This document shows positions 34,849-45,506 of a DNA stretch of 64,000 bases, piece by piece (position 1 is the stretch's first letter; every line of letters begins with the position of its first letter). The notes below the pieces were generated by a model, which saw only the letters and a list, made by a program, of their open reading frames with translations, had not been told where the DNA came from and ran no database searches. Both the position numbers and the translations under genes were made by a program. The stretch is from Sphingomonas jejuensis (GTDB lineage: Bacteria; Pseudomonadota; Alphaproteobacteria; Sphingomonadales; Sphingomonadaceae): contig NZ_JAATJE010000002.1 in the NCBI RefSeq assembly GCF_011927695.1, positions 544,001 through 608,000 on the forward strand, in the 5' to 3' direction.

Positions 34849-36383
34849 CGCGCGGGACGGTCGATCCGCAGAACCAGCGATCGTCCGCGCCGCCACACCG
34901 GCGTCATGCCGTCGAGCAGGCGTGGATCGAACGGCGGCGCATCGACAATCCACACATGATCGAACAGGTCGCGCCGGATGGCGGGCAGCGCGCGCGAGAT
35001 CGGCAGCCAGCGTTCGCGCCGGCATTGCTGGAAGGTCACGAGCTGCGACGGATCGGAGACAAAGGGGCGCGCCTCGTCAAAGGTGACGCGCAGGAGCTGC
35101 GCGCCCGCCGCTTCCCATTGATCATTGGCGAAGGCACCGCGACGCACCAGCGCCATGCCGGGGATATGGTCGAGCCGGGACCGCCACCATCCCTCGACAC
35201 AGCGCTTGCCAACGAGCGTGACCAGCGTGGACCCCGGCGGGACATGGTCCAGGGCGGCAAGCTCTCGCGTGAATGCGCGGTCGTAGAGCACCGCGCTCCA
35301 GAAATTGCCGCCGAGCCGGACGCCCAGGAAAAGCAGCGCGGCGACGGCGAGGGCACCCGCAAAGCGGGCGGTGGCGGCCGGGGTGAGGCGGATGCCGATC
35401 ACCGCCACGGCCAGCATGTAGGGCGCCAGCCGCATGTCGGCATAGGCGGACCCGAACACGATGCGCGGCAGAAGCAGGTAGACGCCGAGCAGGAACACGG
35501 CGGAGATCGCCAGGTGGCGTGACAGTTCAAGCCGGCGGTCGACAAGCGCGGCACGCAGGGCGACGATCAGCACCACCATGCCCAGAATATCGAACCCGGC
35601 CCACCGATCACGCAGGATCATGCCGAAATAGGCAAGCTTCGCTTCCATGGCGAACCAGCCGCCGGTCATGCCCCCCGCATCGCCGCCGCCGCGCCACAGG
35701 AGCATCAGCAGGATCGGAGGCGTGAGCGGCAACACCCCGATCGCGGTGGGGATCAGGGCGCGGTGCCACCGCCGGCCGCGGTCATGCTGCCGGATCAGCT
35801 CCGCCGAGAAGCAGAGCACGCCCAGCGTCCCCCAGCCAAAGGCATGGGTGATCCAGATCAGCACGGCGATGACGGGGAAGATCGCCGCCCTGAGCGCGAG
35901 CCGCCCGCGCCGCGCCAGGTGCAGCCACAGCCCGAAGGCGACGAACACGAAGGCCATGGCGAGCGAGAAGTTCGCGAAGCCGAAGAACAGGGGATAGTTG
36001 TAGACGAGCGGCACCGCCAGGAAGGCCGTCGGCGGCAGCCGGTGGTGCACCTCGTGCGCGATCCACAGCAGGCCCGCGGCGGTCAGCGGCGGGATAAGGG
36101 CGACGATCAGCTTGACCGCATGTTCCAGCCCCAGGAGCGGCGCCAGCGGCTCCACCAGCAGGTCGACGCCGAGGTTGCCGATCACCGCCCATTCGAAGCT
36201 GTACCAGCGGGCAAGCTGCGGATCCTGCCCGATGCCCAGCTGCACATGGTAGCGGCCCATGTGGCCGAGCAGGTCGACCAGCGGCGGGACGGTGGGCCAC
36301 AGGAGCGGCAGCGCGGTCAGGAGGACGACCGCCACCAACAGCCATGGCCGTGACCACCAGTCGCCGCGTTGTGCCCGATCCAT
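34845..36383 (-). CDS. Polytopic membrane protein, GT-C-like
   Basis: 512 residues, about ten to eleven membrane helices followed by a soluble C-terminal domain of roughly 140 residues (from LVTLVGKRCVEGWW). The periplasmic first loop has DLLGHMGRYHVQL and is followed by WYSFEWAVIGNLGVD. The layout resembles polyprenyl-phosphate-sugar mannosyl/arabinosyl transferases, but I cannot name the family. It shares a stop-codon overlap with the methyltransferase. Confidence 0.65.
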   Translation of the reverse strand: MDRAQRGDWWSRPWLLVAVVLLTALPLLWPTVPPLVDLLGHMGRYHVQLGIGQDPQLARWYSFEWAVIGNLGVDLLVEPLAPLLGLEHAVKLIVALIPPLTAAGLLWIAHEVHHRLPPTAFLAVPLVYNYPLFFGFANFSLAMAFVFVAFGLWLHLARRGRLALRAAIFPVIAVLIWITHAFGWGTLGVLCFSAELIRQHDRGRRWHRALIPTAIGVLPLTPPILLMLLWRGGGDAGGMTGGWFAMEAKLAYFGMILRDRWAGFDILGMVVLIVALRAALVDRRLELSRHLAISAVFLLGVYLLLPRIVFGSAYADMRLAPYMLAVAVIGIRLTPAATARFAGALAVAALLFLGVRLGGNFWSAVLYDRAFTRELAALDHVPPGSTLVTLVGKRCVEGWWRSRLDHIPGMALVRRGAFANDQWEAAGAQLLRVTFDEARPFVSDPSQLVTFQQCRRERWLPISRALPAIRRDLFDHVWIVDAPPFDPRLLDGMTPVWRRGRSLVLRIDRPAR

Positions 36384-37677
36384 GCCAGAATTGACCTAAA
36401 GGCACGTCAGGGTGCCCGCAAGCGCGGCAGCTCGCTTTGCGGTGGATTAACACCTAGCCGGGCGAAGCGCGCGGCAAACGAACGTTAAGCATTCCCAGCT
36501 AGATCATGCTTATGAAGGACGGACGAGCGACCATAAAGAGACCCGCGCTGGCTGACACGCGGCGCCCCTTGTATCAGCCGGCGCTGTGGATGGTTGGCAA
36601 CTTGCTTGTCGTGATTTTGATCGTCCTGGATCTCACCGTTTTTGACGGCGGCCGGATCATGAACGGTGCCTTCGCTGGCCGCGATTTCATCAATGTATGG
36701 ACGGCAGGAAAACTGATCCTGTCCGGTCAAGCTGACGTAATCTATGATCTCGGCCGCTACCATGCAGCACAACAAAGCTTTTTCGGTCCGATCGGGCCTC
36801 ACAATTATTCCTACCTTCCGGCAACCCTCATCCTAACCGTGCCATTTGCGCTGCTCCCTTATCCTCTGGCGCTCATAATCTGGTTGATCACCACCGGAGC
36901 CCTTTTCCTATGGGCTGCGAAGCCATGGTGGACGTCAGCAAGCCAACTTCCACTTACCCTGCTGCTAGCGCTGCCAGCTGCCACAATGAACATTTGGGCT
37001 GGTCATTACGGGTTTCTCTTCGGTGGGCTCCTTCTCTGCGGCTGGCGGGCGCTGGAGGCAAATCGGCCGGTGCTAGCGGGGGTGCTCTTCGGCCTGTTAA
37101 TCATCAAGCCCCACTTGGCCATCCTCGTGCCCGTCGTCTTGCTTCTTCGACGAGCGTGGACGCCGATCGCCTCGGCGGCAGCCGCGGTATTTGCCTTGAT
37201 CGGCACAAGTATCTTGCTGTTCGGTCTTGATCCTTGGCGCGAATATCTTTTCGTCACGTCAGCAACTCAGGCAACCATGATTGATGGAAGAGGGCAGCTT
37301 TACGGCCTGATGGCGACCTCCCCGGCGTCCGCAATCTTCTTGATCGGTGCAGGCGGAGTTGCGGCTTGGATTGGTCAGGTTCTATTCGGGGCATTCGGGT
37401 TCTGTCTTGTCGTTCATGCCGCCATCCGAGGCGCTACGCTGCGAGACCTCGCCCTACTGGCATCCCCAGCCACATTCCTAATTCTTCCCTATGCCTTCAA
37501 CTACGATCTGGTCGTCCCCTGTTTCGCGGCCGCCTGCGCGCTTGTTGATCCCCGGCTGCGGCCTAGCGATGAGCGCCTCGCTATGCTCGGCTTCTGCGCG
37601 GCCCAGCTCGGCATGGTCTTGGCGCTCATCGGCGCTCCCCTCATGCCACTGTTCCTCGCCGGCCTAAGCTGGACGCG

Positions 37678-38931
<1,254 letters not shown>

Positions 38932-38964
38932 CGGGGCTCCGTGCGTTAGGGTCCGGGCGCGCAC

Positions 38965-40185
38965 TTAAGGGGCGGGGGCGCGGTCCGCCAGCAGATAGTC
39001 CCGCGTGATCGGCAGCGTGCGCCGCCCCTTCGCATATTGGACCTGGTAGTTGCACATGCCGCCATGTTCGAAGCTGACCTGCGCGCCCGCCAGGTAGAAC
39101 TGCCACATGCGGAAGAACCGGGCGTCGTAGAGCGCCTCGATCTCGGCGCGGGCGGCGACCACGCGGTCGTACCAGTGCGACAGGGTCATGGCGTAATGGA
39201 GCCTGAGCGTCTCCACGTCGGTCGCGATCAGCTTGGTGCCCTCGCTTGCCGCCACGATCTCGCTCAGCGCGGGCGAATAGCCGCCGGGGAAGATGTATTT
39301 GCGGGTCCAGGCGTCCGTCTGCCCCGGCGCGCCGAGGCGGCCGATGGTGTGGAGCAGCATGGCCCCCTCGTCACCCAGCAGGCGCGAGCAGGTCGAGAAG
39401 AACTGCCGGTAGTTGGGCGGACCGACATGTTCGAACATGCCGACCGAGACGATCCGGTCGAAGCGGCCGGTGACGCGGCGATAGTCGATCAGCTCGAAGG
39501 ACACGCGGTCGGACAGACCCTCGGCCGCGGTCCGCTCCCGCGCGTAGCGGATCTGCTCCTCGCTGAGCGTCACGCCGAGCACGGTGACGCCGTGCGTGCG
39601 CGCCAGGTAGCGGGCAAGGCCACCCCAGCCGCAGCCGATGTCGAGCACCCGCATGCCGGGTTCAAGCGCGAGCTTGCGCGCGATCAGTGCCATCTTGTTG
39701 GCCTGGGCCTGTTCCAGCGTCTCGTCCGGCGACCGGAAATAGGCGCAGCTGTACTGCCGCTCCGGATCGAGGAAGAGCTCGTAGAGCCGGTCGCTGAGGT
39801 CGTAATGATGGCGCACATTGGCGCGCGCGCGGCGTTCCCAGTTGAGCCGCCCGATCGCGGCGGCGGCACGGTCGACGAGGCCGCGGACGAGGCCTTCATT
39901 GTCGATGGTGCGGCCGTCTTCCCACCGGCCGTTCGCCTGGATCAGCCGGACGAGGTCGCGGACGTCGCCATCGTCGACCACCATCCGCCCGTCCATGTAG
40001 CTTTCGCCTGCCCCCACCCGCGGCGCGCGGGCGATGGCGGCCGGCGCGCCCGTGTCGGTGAAGCGGATGGTGACGTCGCGAAAGACGGGATCGGGCGTGC
40101 CGAAGCGGCTGGTGGTGCCGTCCGCCTCGATGACGGTGAGCACCCCGCGACGGACGAGCTTGTCGAGATAGCGGGCCAGAAGCAC
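38965..40185 (-). CDS. cfa: Cyclopropane-fatty-acyl-phospholipid synthase
   Basis: SAM-dependent enzyme that adds a methylene to unsaturated membrane fatty acids. It has 406 residues from GTG 40185. N-terminal lipid-binding part (about 1-120), then YSCAYF, the SAM motif VLDIGCGWGGLARY, GVTLSEEQ, and SVGMFEHVG with the active-site Glu. GAGGGAAAGG precedes GTG 40185; an earlier GTG (40227) has no spaced site. Starts about 58 bases from the 40243 gene stop on the same strand. Confidence 0.9.
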   Translation of the reverse strand: MLLARYLDKLVRRGVLTVIEADGTTSRFGTPDPVFRDVTIRFTDTGAPAAIARAPRVGAGESYMDGRMVVDDGDVRDLVRLIQANGRWEDGRTIDNEGLVRGLVDRAAAAIGRLNWERRARANVRHHYDLSDRLYELFLDPERQYSCAYFRSPDETLEQAQANKMALIARKLALEPGMRVLDIGCGWGGLARYLARTHGVTVLGVTLSEEQIRYARERTAAEGLSDRVSFELIDYRRVTGRFDRIVSVGMFEHVGPPNYRQFFSTCSRLLGDEGAMLLHTIGRLGAPGQTDAWTRKYIFPGGYSPALSEIVAASEGTKLIATDVETLRLHYAMTLSHWYDRVVAARAEIEALYDARFFRMWQFYLAGAQVSFEHGGMCNYQVQYAKGRRTLPITRDYLLADRAPAP

Positions 40186-40242
40186 GCCCGGCCTTTCCCT
40201 CAATCGATCGCGAGTGTCGAGGCCCACCCTTCAAATGAAGGG

Positions 40243-40998
40243 TCAGATGCCGGCATACCATTCATAGCCGGCGACATCCTCCCAGAAGCCGCCCTTGCCC
40301 TGGCCGATACCGGCCAGCGTGTCGCGCGCTTCCACCCGCATCAGATATTTGGCGTGCTTGTAGCCCAGCTGCCGCTCGACCCGAAGGCGCAGCGGCGCAC
40401 CGTTCGCCACCGGCAGCATCCGGTCGTTGAGCGCGTAGGCGAGGATCGTTTGCGGGTGGCGGGCATCGACCATGTCGATCGACTCGTAATAGGGTGCGCT
40501 CCCGAACAGGTCGGCGCAGTGGAACACGAGATAGCGGGCGGATGGCCGCACCCCGGCGGCATCGAGCAGGCCCGCCAGCGGCACGCCCCGCCATTTTCCG
40601 ATCGCGCTCCATCCTTCCACGCAGTCGTGGCGGGTGATCTGCTCGCGCGCGGGCATCGCCGTCAGTTCGCCAAGCGACAGGCTGAGCGGGCGCGCGACCA
40701 GCCCGTCGATTGCCAGCCGCCAGTCGGCGAAGCCGCCGGCGAGCAGATTCTGGTAGAGAGGCGTCGACGGCATGGCCGTGCCGTTCGACCGGAACACCGG
40801 CGACCGCTCCTCCGGCCGATACTCGCGCGCCAGCGCACCGCGGGCGGTCACGGCACGCTGGATGCGCAGGTTGGCGCCTTCCGCCAGCGCGATCATACGC
40901 TGGAACCGTTCGCTCCCATTCAGCGCGTCGCAGCCCGACAGCAGCCCGCCGGCGCCAAGCGCCGCACCCGTCACCAGAGCGCGCCGGGTCAGAATCAT
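40243..40998 (-). CDS. Molybdopterin-dependent oxidoreductase, Tat lipoprotein (YedY/sulfite-oxidase type)
   Basis: 251 residues, exported. The N-terminus TRRALVTGAALGAGGLLSGC combines a twin-arginine motif with a lipobox (LSGC, about C22), so it is probably folded in the cytoplasm and anchored as a lipoprotein. The sulfite-oxidase fold has the molybdenum ligand Cys in TRHDCVEGWS and the GKWRGVPLAGLL, YKHAKYLMRVE and GYEWYAGI ends. Coupled by ATGA to the cytochrome b gene upstream, which would pass electrons. Substrate not determined; MsrP-type sulfoxide reduction is one option. Confidence 0.85.
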   Translation of the reverse strand: MILTRRALVTGAALGAGGLLSGCDALNGSERFQRMIALAEGANLRIQRAVTARGALAREYRPEERSPVFRSNGTAMPSTPLYQNLLAGGFADWRLAIDGLVARPLSLSLGELTAMPAREQITRHDCVEGWSAIGKWRGVPLAGLLDAAGVRPSARYLVFHCADLFGSAPYYESIDMVDARHPQTILAYALNDRMLPVANGAPLRLRVERQLGYKHAKYLMRVEARDTLAGIGQGKGGFWEDVAGYEWYAGI

Positions 40999-41834
40999 GG
41001 TTGCCGCTCCGCCGGCAGCCGCCACCATCCGGTCACCATGCCGCGCAGCTGGTTGAGCGGACCGGAGAGCAGAACCAGCAGGATATGGACGATCGTGAAC
41101 AGCACAACCGCCACGGCCGCGATGAAATGAAGGGAGCGGGCCGATTGCCGCCCGCCGAGCAGGTCGAGCAGCCACGGAGCCGCCGCGTTCAGCCCCGGGG
41201 ACATGGTGAGTCCGGTCGCGATCAGAAGCGGCAGCGCCACGAAGATGACGCCGACATAGCTGATCACCTGGATGGGATTGTAGCGCCTGGCTTCCTGGCC
41301 GGTCGGGAAGCGCAGCCGGGCATGGTCCTTTGCATCGTGCCACAAACGCCTTGGCGACAGCTCCCGCCGGCCGAGCTTCAGGTCGCGCGCGATGTGGCGG
41401 TTGACGAGGCTGGCGACCATGAAGGCGAGCAGACCCCATGCGAAGATCCACGCAAAGGCCAGGTGCCACCGCCGGGCGCCCGCGAGATCGTAGCTGGACG
41501 GGATCGTCGCCCAGTGCGGGAAGGCGCGCGTCTGGACGTTTCCATCCGGATCCGTCCAGCGCCCGAGCACTCCCGTCGTCGGAACGGTGAGCGATCCGAT
41601 CTTCAGCACACCGGCATCGGGGGTGGCGCCGATCTCCAGCCAGGCCTGGTCGAAGTTGGCGCCGTAGCTGCCCCAGTAGAGCCGCGGATGCGCGTTGAAG
41701 ATCATCAGCCCGCTCATCAGCAGGACGAACAGCACGACGACGTTCACCCAGTGCCAGAGCCTGGTCGCGAGGCGGTGGCGGTAGATCATCGGCTGTGTGT
41801 CGGCCCGATCCGTCATGACAGCATCATGATCCAT
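40995..41834 (-). CDS. Cytochrome b/b6-type membrane subunit
   Basis: 279 residues with about five membrane helices and the paired histidines of a di-haem cytochrome b561-like domain: RLATRLWHWVNVV, ARRWHLAFAWIF and FIAAVAVVLFTIVHI. A long periplasmic loop follows helix 1. It is translationally coupled to the molybdopterin enzyme and probably delivers quinol electrons to it, replacing the usual MsrQ. ATG 41834 was chosen; ATG 41816 is possible. Confidence 0.85.
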   Translation of the reverse strand: MDHDAVMTDRADTQPMIYRHRLATRLWHWVNVVVLFVLLMSGLMIFNAHPRLYWGSYGANFDQAWLEIGATPDAGVLKIGSLTVPTTGVLGRWTDPDGNVQTRAFPHWATIPSSYDLAGARRWHLAFAWIFAWGLLAFMVASLVNRHIARDLKLGRRELSPRRLWHDAKDHARLRFPTGQEARRYNPIQVISYVGVIFVALPLLIATGLTMSPGLNAAAPWLLDLLGGRQSARSLHFIAAVAVVLFTIVHILLVLLSGPLNQLRGMVTGWWRLPAERQP

Positions 41835-41849
41835 CAAGGTGCGGTTCGT

Positions 41850-42815
41850 CTAGCCGATCGTGCCCGGCACCAGCGGCACCGGATCGGCCGGCACGATGCC
41901 GCTTGGGTTCAGGTCGACATGGCTGCGGTAATAATGCGCCTTGATCTGGTCGAAGTGCACGGTCGCGGCGATCCGATCGTCTCCCATCATCCGCGCGACG
42001 AAGCGGGACAGCGCCGGATAGTCGGCAATGCGCTTCACGCTGCACTTGAAGTGGATGTGGTAGACCGGATCGAAGCGGATCAGCGTGGTAAAGAGGCGGA
42101 TATCGGCCTCCGTCATCTGATCGCCGACCAGCCAATCGGACCCCGCCAGCCGAGCCTCCAGCCAGTCGAGCGTCTCGAACAAGGGACCGACCGCCTCGTC
42201 ATAGGCATCCTGGCTGGTGGCGAAGCCGCAGCGGTACACCCCGTTGTTGAGCGTCCGGTAGACCCGGTCGTTGACCGCATCGATGTCGGTGCGAAGCGCC
42301 GGCGGGTAGAAGTCGCCCGGCGCCGCGCCCAGATCGTCGAAGGCCTGGTTGAAGATCCGGATGACCTCCGAGGATTCATTGTTGACGATGGCGTTCTGTT
42401 CGCGGTCCCAGAGGACGGGCACCGTCACCTTGCCCGTGTAGTCGGGCCGGGCAGCCGCATAGACCTGATGAAGGAAGCGCCTCTCGCCGATCCGGTCGCC
42501 GCTGCCGCCATCCCGCCCCTTCAGCGTCCAGCCGTCCTCCCGCATCAGCGGATCGACGACGGAAACGTCGACAAGGCTGTCCAGACCCTTCAGCGCACGG
42601 ACGATCATCGTGCGGTGCGCCCAGGGGCAGGCATGGCTGACGTAGAGATGATAGCGGCCGGCGGCTGCCGGAACGGCATCCTGCCCGTCGGGACCGGGCT
42701 CCCCGTGCGGCGTGATCCACCGGCGAAAGCCGCTGTCCTCGCGCTTGAAGGCGCCGCCCTCGTTCCCGGCGGTCGCCTCGCCGGCGTGCCAGCGACCCTC
42801 GATCATCCTGCCCAT
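41850..42815 (-). CDS. Glutathionyl-hydroquinone reductase (Xi-class GST)
   Basis: 321 residues. Removes glutathione from glutathionyl-hydroquinones. The active cysteine is C63 in SHACPWAHRT, followed by VDVSVVDP, VPVLWD, and NNESSEVIRIFN; the C-terminal all-helical domain holds DWLEARLAGSDWLVGDQMTEADI in parts. It ends 15 bases before the cytochrome b start, so it may be the first gene of a three-gene oxidoreductase run. Confidence 0.92.
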   Translation of the reverse strand: MGRMIEGRWHAGEATAGNEGGAFKREDSGFRRWITPHGEPGPDGQDAVPAAAGRYHLYVSHACPWAHRTMIVRALKGLDSLVDVSVVDPLMREDGWTLKGRDGGSGDRIGERRFLHQVYAAARPDYTGKVTVPVLWDREQNAIVNNESSEVIRIFNQAFDDLGAAPGDFYPPALRTDIDAVNDRVYRTLNNGVYRCGFATSQDAYDEAVGPLFETLDWLEARLAGSDWLVGDQMTEADIRLFTTLIRFDPVYHIHFKCSVKRIADYPALSRFVARMMGDDRIAATVHFDQIKAHYYRSHVDLNPSGIVPADPVPLVPGTIG

Positions 42816-42910
42816 GCCGTCACCGTTCCTGAAGCCGTTCAGGAAGGGGAACGTCCGTGGCGGCGCCCGCTATCCCTGTTCTGGCGGAAACGGGTCGTTG
42901 CCGCGTGCGA

Positions 42911-44116
42911 TCAGCCGAGCGGCGCGAGTTCGGCGGCGGCCGCACGGTCGAGCTCCGCCCGGCTCTTCTTCTCCGCCGCGGTCTTCAGCTGGCCGCATGC
43001 GGCATCGATGTCCCGCCCGCGCGGCGTCCGCACCGGTGCGGAGATGCCGGCTTCGAACACGATGTCCGAAAAGCGGCGGACCCGTTCGGGCGTCGAGCAT
43101 TCATAGGGCGCGCCCGGCCACGGGTTGAACGGGATGAGGTTCACCTTGGCGGGCAGGCGATAGTGGCGGATCAGGCGCACCAGCTCCTCGGCGTCGGCAT
43201 CGCTGTCGTTCTTGTCCTTCAGCATCACATATTCGAACGTGATGCGCCGCGCGTTGTTGGCGCCGGGATAGCTGGCGCAGGCGGCCAGCAGCTCGTCGAT
43301 GCCGTACTTCTTGTTGAGCGGGACGAGTTCGTCGCGGACGTCCTTGGTGACGGCGTGCAGCGACACGGCAAGGTTGACGCCGATCTCCTCGCCCGCGCGC
43401 GCCATCATCGGCACGACGCCCGACGTCGACAGCGTGATCCGGCGCTTCGAAAGGGCAAGGCCGTCCCCGTCCATCACGACCTTCAGCGCATCGCGGACAT
43501 TGTCGAAATTATAGAGCGGCTCGCCCATGCCCATCATGACGATGTTGGTGAGCATGCGGCCTTCAGGCTGCGACGGCCATTCGCCGAGCGTGTCACGCGC
43601 CAGCATCACCTGGCCAACGATCTCCCCGGCCGTGAGGTTGCGCACCAGCCGCATCGTGCCCGTGTGGCAGAAACGGCAATTGAGCGTGCAGCCCACCTGG
43701 CTCGACACGCACAGCGTGCCGCGGTCCGCATCGGGGATGAACACCATCTCATAGTCATGACCGTCCGGCGACCGGAGCAGCCACTTGCGCGTGCCGTCGG
43801 ATGACACCTGCGCCTCCACCACGTCCGGCCGGGCGACCACGAACCGCGCCTCAAGCCAGCCATGCTGCGCCTTGGCGATGTCGGTCATGTCGGCAAAGGC
43901 GGTGGCGCCGCGATTGTAGATCCAATGCCAGATCTGCTTGGCGCGCAGCTTCGACTGGCGCGCGTCCAGCCCGGCCGCCGACAGGGCCGCCTGGATCTCC
44001 GCCCGCGACAGGCCGACAAGGTCGATGCGCCCGTCGGCGCGCGGCGCGGGTTCGCGCGGGACGGTAACGGGGTCGACATGGCCCGGGATCGGCATGGGGG
44101 CGGCGGAAGCGGTCAT
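42911..44116 (-). CDS. rlmN: 23S rRNA (A2503-C2)/tRNA (A37) methyltransferase RlmN
   Basis: Radical-SAM methyltransferase for A2503 of 23S rRNA and A37 of some tRNAs. It has 401 residues. Iron-sulfur motif C-x3-C-x2-C in [22 protein letters not shown], the resolving region SLHAV, and [16 protein letters not shown] near the catalytic cysteine. It starts at ATG 44116, preceded by an open but unrelated stretch belonging to the next gene in another frame. Confidence 0.96.
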   Translation of the reverse strand: MTASAAPMPIPGHVDPVTVPREPAPRADGRIDLVGLSRAEIQAALSAAGLDARQSKLRAKQIWHWIYNRGATAFADMTDIAKAQHGWLEARFVVARPDVVEAQVSSDGTRKWLLRSPDGHDYEMVFIPDADRGTLCVSSQVGCTLNCRFCHTGTMRLVRNLTAGEIVGQVMLARDTLGEWPSQPEGRMLTNIVMMGMGEPLYNFDNVRDALKVVMDGDGLALSKRRITLSTSGVVPMMARAGEEIGVNLAVSLHAVTKDVRDELVPLNKKYGIDELLAACASYPGANNARRITFEYVMLKDKNDSDADAEELVRLIRHYRLPAKVNLIPFNPWPGAPYECSTPERVRRFSDIVFEAGISAPVRTPRGRDIDAACGQLKTAAEKKSRAELDRAAAAELAPLG

Positions 44117-44133
44117 CGCGCGCCCATATGGGA

Positions 44134-44667
44134 CTATTGGGGCCGATTTGCGACCGGGCGCGACGGCGCGCATGCCAGGATCGCCGCATCGATGGCGGTG
44201 GCCGCGCCGCCGAGCAGGAAGCGGTGCCGGATCACGCGCCCGTCCGCGCCGCGCCCGGCCACTGTCATCGTGCGTCCGCCGCGCAGCGCGCGGAGCACGC
44301 GGGCGTCCGCCGCCGCCGGCCACCACAGCGTGTCGCTGCCCGCAAGGGGAATAGCCTGGCCGTCGATCAGCAGCCGCGCCGTGGCGACCGGGCCGGCGGT
44401 GGTGATCTGAAGCCGGGGCAGGGTGCCGCGTGCCATCGCGACATAGGCGGCGGCGCTGCCCCGCCGGGTGCCGTCGGCTTCCGGGCGCGCCACCGCCCAG
44501 CAGCGGTCCTGTTGTTGGTCGATGAATGCGCCCCAGCTGTCGCGAACCGCGAGCGGCACGGGTGCAACACGGGTTAAAGCCGCGACCGGAGCGAAACCGC
44601 CGCAAACCGCGACGGCGGCTCCGATGATGAACGCCAGATGTACGCGTTTGTTGCCGTTATGCAACAT
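44134..44667 (-). CDS. IalB-like periplasmic protein
   Basis: 177 residues from ATG 44667, with a hydrophobic N-terminal signal ([15 protein letters not shown]). The body has [17 protein letters not shown], a [13 protein letters not shown] strand region and [10 protein letters not shown] at the end, a pattern resembling the invasion-associated locus B family. The similarity is loose. ATG 44691 is another possible start. A TGTTGC/GCAACA inverted repeat (44649-44666) spans the chosen start. Divergent from the outer-membrane gene. Confidence 0.6.
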   Translation of the reverse strand: MLHNGNKRVHLAFIIGAAVAVCGGFAPVAALTRVAPVPLAVRDSWGAFIDQQQDRCWAVARPEADGTRRGSAAAYVAMARGTLPRLQITTAGPVATARLLIDGQAIPLAGSDTLWWPAAADARVLRALRGGRTMTVAGRGADGRVIRHRFLLGGAATAIDAAILACAPSRPVANRPQ

Positions 44668-44761
44668 GTCGGCTTGTTGTCTGGCGTTCATGCAACGCCC
44701 GGTCGCGTTGTGCGATCTGGCCTCGTCGCTCCGCTGTCCGGAGCTATTGTTGGAGCATTTC

Positions 44762-45394
44762 ATGCGTAAGATCATTCTCGCCGCCGCCCTTGCCGGTGCC
44801 GCATCCACCCCCGCCTTCGCCCAGGCCGACGCGCCGTTCACCGGTCTGCGTGTGGAAGGCCTGGCCGGTTATGACAATGTCCGTCCGGGCGACGCCGATG
44901 GCGAGGACGTCGAGGGCATCGACGGTTTCCAGTACGGCCTGGCGGTCGGCTATGACGTGCAGCTGGGCGGCGTGGTCGTCGGCGCCGAGGGCGAGATCAG
45001 CGATTCCACCGGCAATTCGGAAGGCACGCTCGATTTCGGCGACGGCGTCGTTGACAGCCGCCTCGAGACCGGCCGCGACCTGTATGCCGGCCTGCGCGTC
45101 GGCTTCCCCGTCACGCCGACCACGATGATCTATGCCAAGGGCGGCTACACCAACACGCGCATCGAGAGCCGCTTCGACAACGGCACCGACGTGTTCGAGG
45201 ACCGGCTGAACGTCGACGGCTTCCGCCTGGGCGCCGGTGCCGAGTTCCTGTTCGGACCGAACGCCTATGGCAAGCTGGAGTACCGGTACTCCAACTACAG
45301 CTCGCTCAACTACGAGGACGACGACTTCAACCTGGAAACCGGCATCGATCTGGACCGGCACCAGGTGGTCGCGGGCGTCGGCGTCCGCTTCTGA
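44762..45394 (+). CDS. Outer-membrane beta-barrel protein (OmpA/opacity-like)
   Basis: 210 residues. A signal peptide ends AFAQA (about residue 20). The rest is alternating hydrophobic strands with acidic turns (for example GLRVEGLAGYDNVRPG, QYGLAVGYDVQLGG, MIYAKGGYTN, YGKLEYRYSNYS) and ends VAGVGVRF with the C-terminal Phe recognised by the Bam complex. Eight-stranded porin-like barrel. GGAG sits before the ATG. Transcript ends at the intrinsic terminator 45421-45454. Confidence 0.88.
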   Translation: MRKIILAAALAGAASTPAFAQADAPFTGLRVEGLAGYDNVRPGDADGEDVEGIDGFQYGLAVGYDVQLGGVVVGAEGEISDSTGNSEGTLDFGDGVVDSRLETGRDLYAGLRVGFPVTPTTMIYAKGGYTNTRIESRFDNGTDVFEDRLNVDGFRLGAGAEFLFGPNAYGKLEYRYSNYSSLNYEDDDFNLETGIDLDRHQVVAGVGVRF

Positions 45395-45420
45395 GCCATC
45401 GCGCACCGGTTGCGGAATTG

Positions 45421-45454
45421 GGGGGTCGGGGCGCTTGCTCCGACCCCCTTTTTT
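45421..45454 (+). terminator. Rho-independent terminator
   Basis: GGGGGTCGG (45421-45429) pairs perfectly with CCGACCCCC (45440-45448) and is followed by TTTTTT (45449-45454). It ends the outer-membrane gene and insulates dnaN, 53 bases downstream. It is the only textbook intrinsic terminator I see in the window. Confidence 0.93.
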
Positions 45455-45506
45455 CGTCAGGAGAACGGGGACGGTCATGGGCGCTCCGCCCCGGGGGTAG
45501 GTAACG

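Noticed and set aside
39037-41130. Plus-strand open frame of nearly 700 codons opposite cfa and the molybdopterin gene
   Set aside because: High-GC codon bias leaves the antisense frame open. The translation is Arg/Gly/Pro-rich with no family motifs, and the minus-strand genes are clear.
42911-44605. Longer rlmN start and fusion to an N-terminal extension
   Set aside because: The upstream 163 codons belong to the IalB-like region in another frame. Family length fits ATG 44116.
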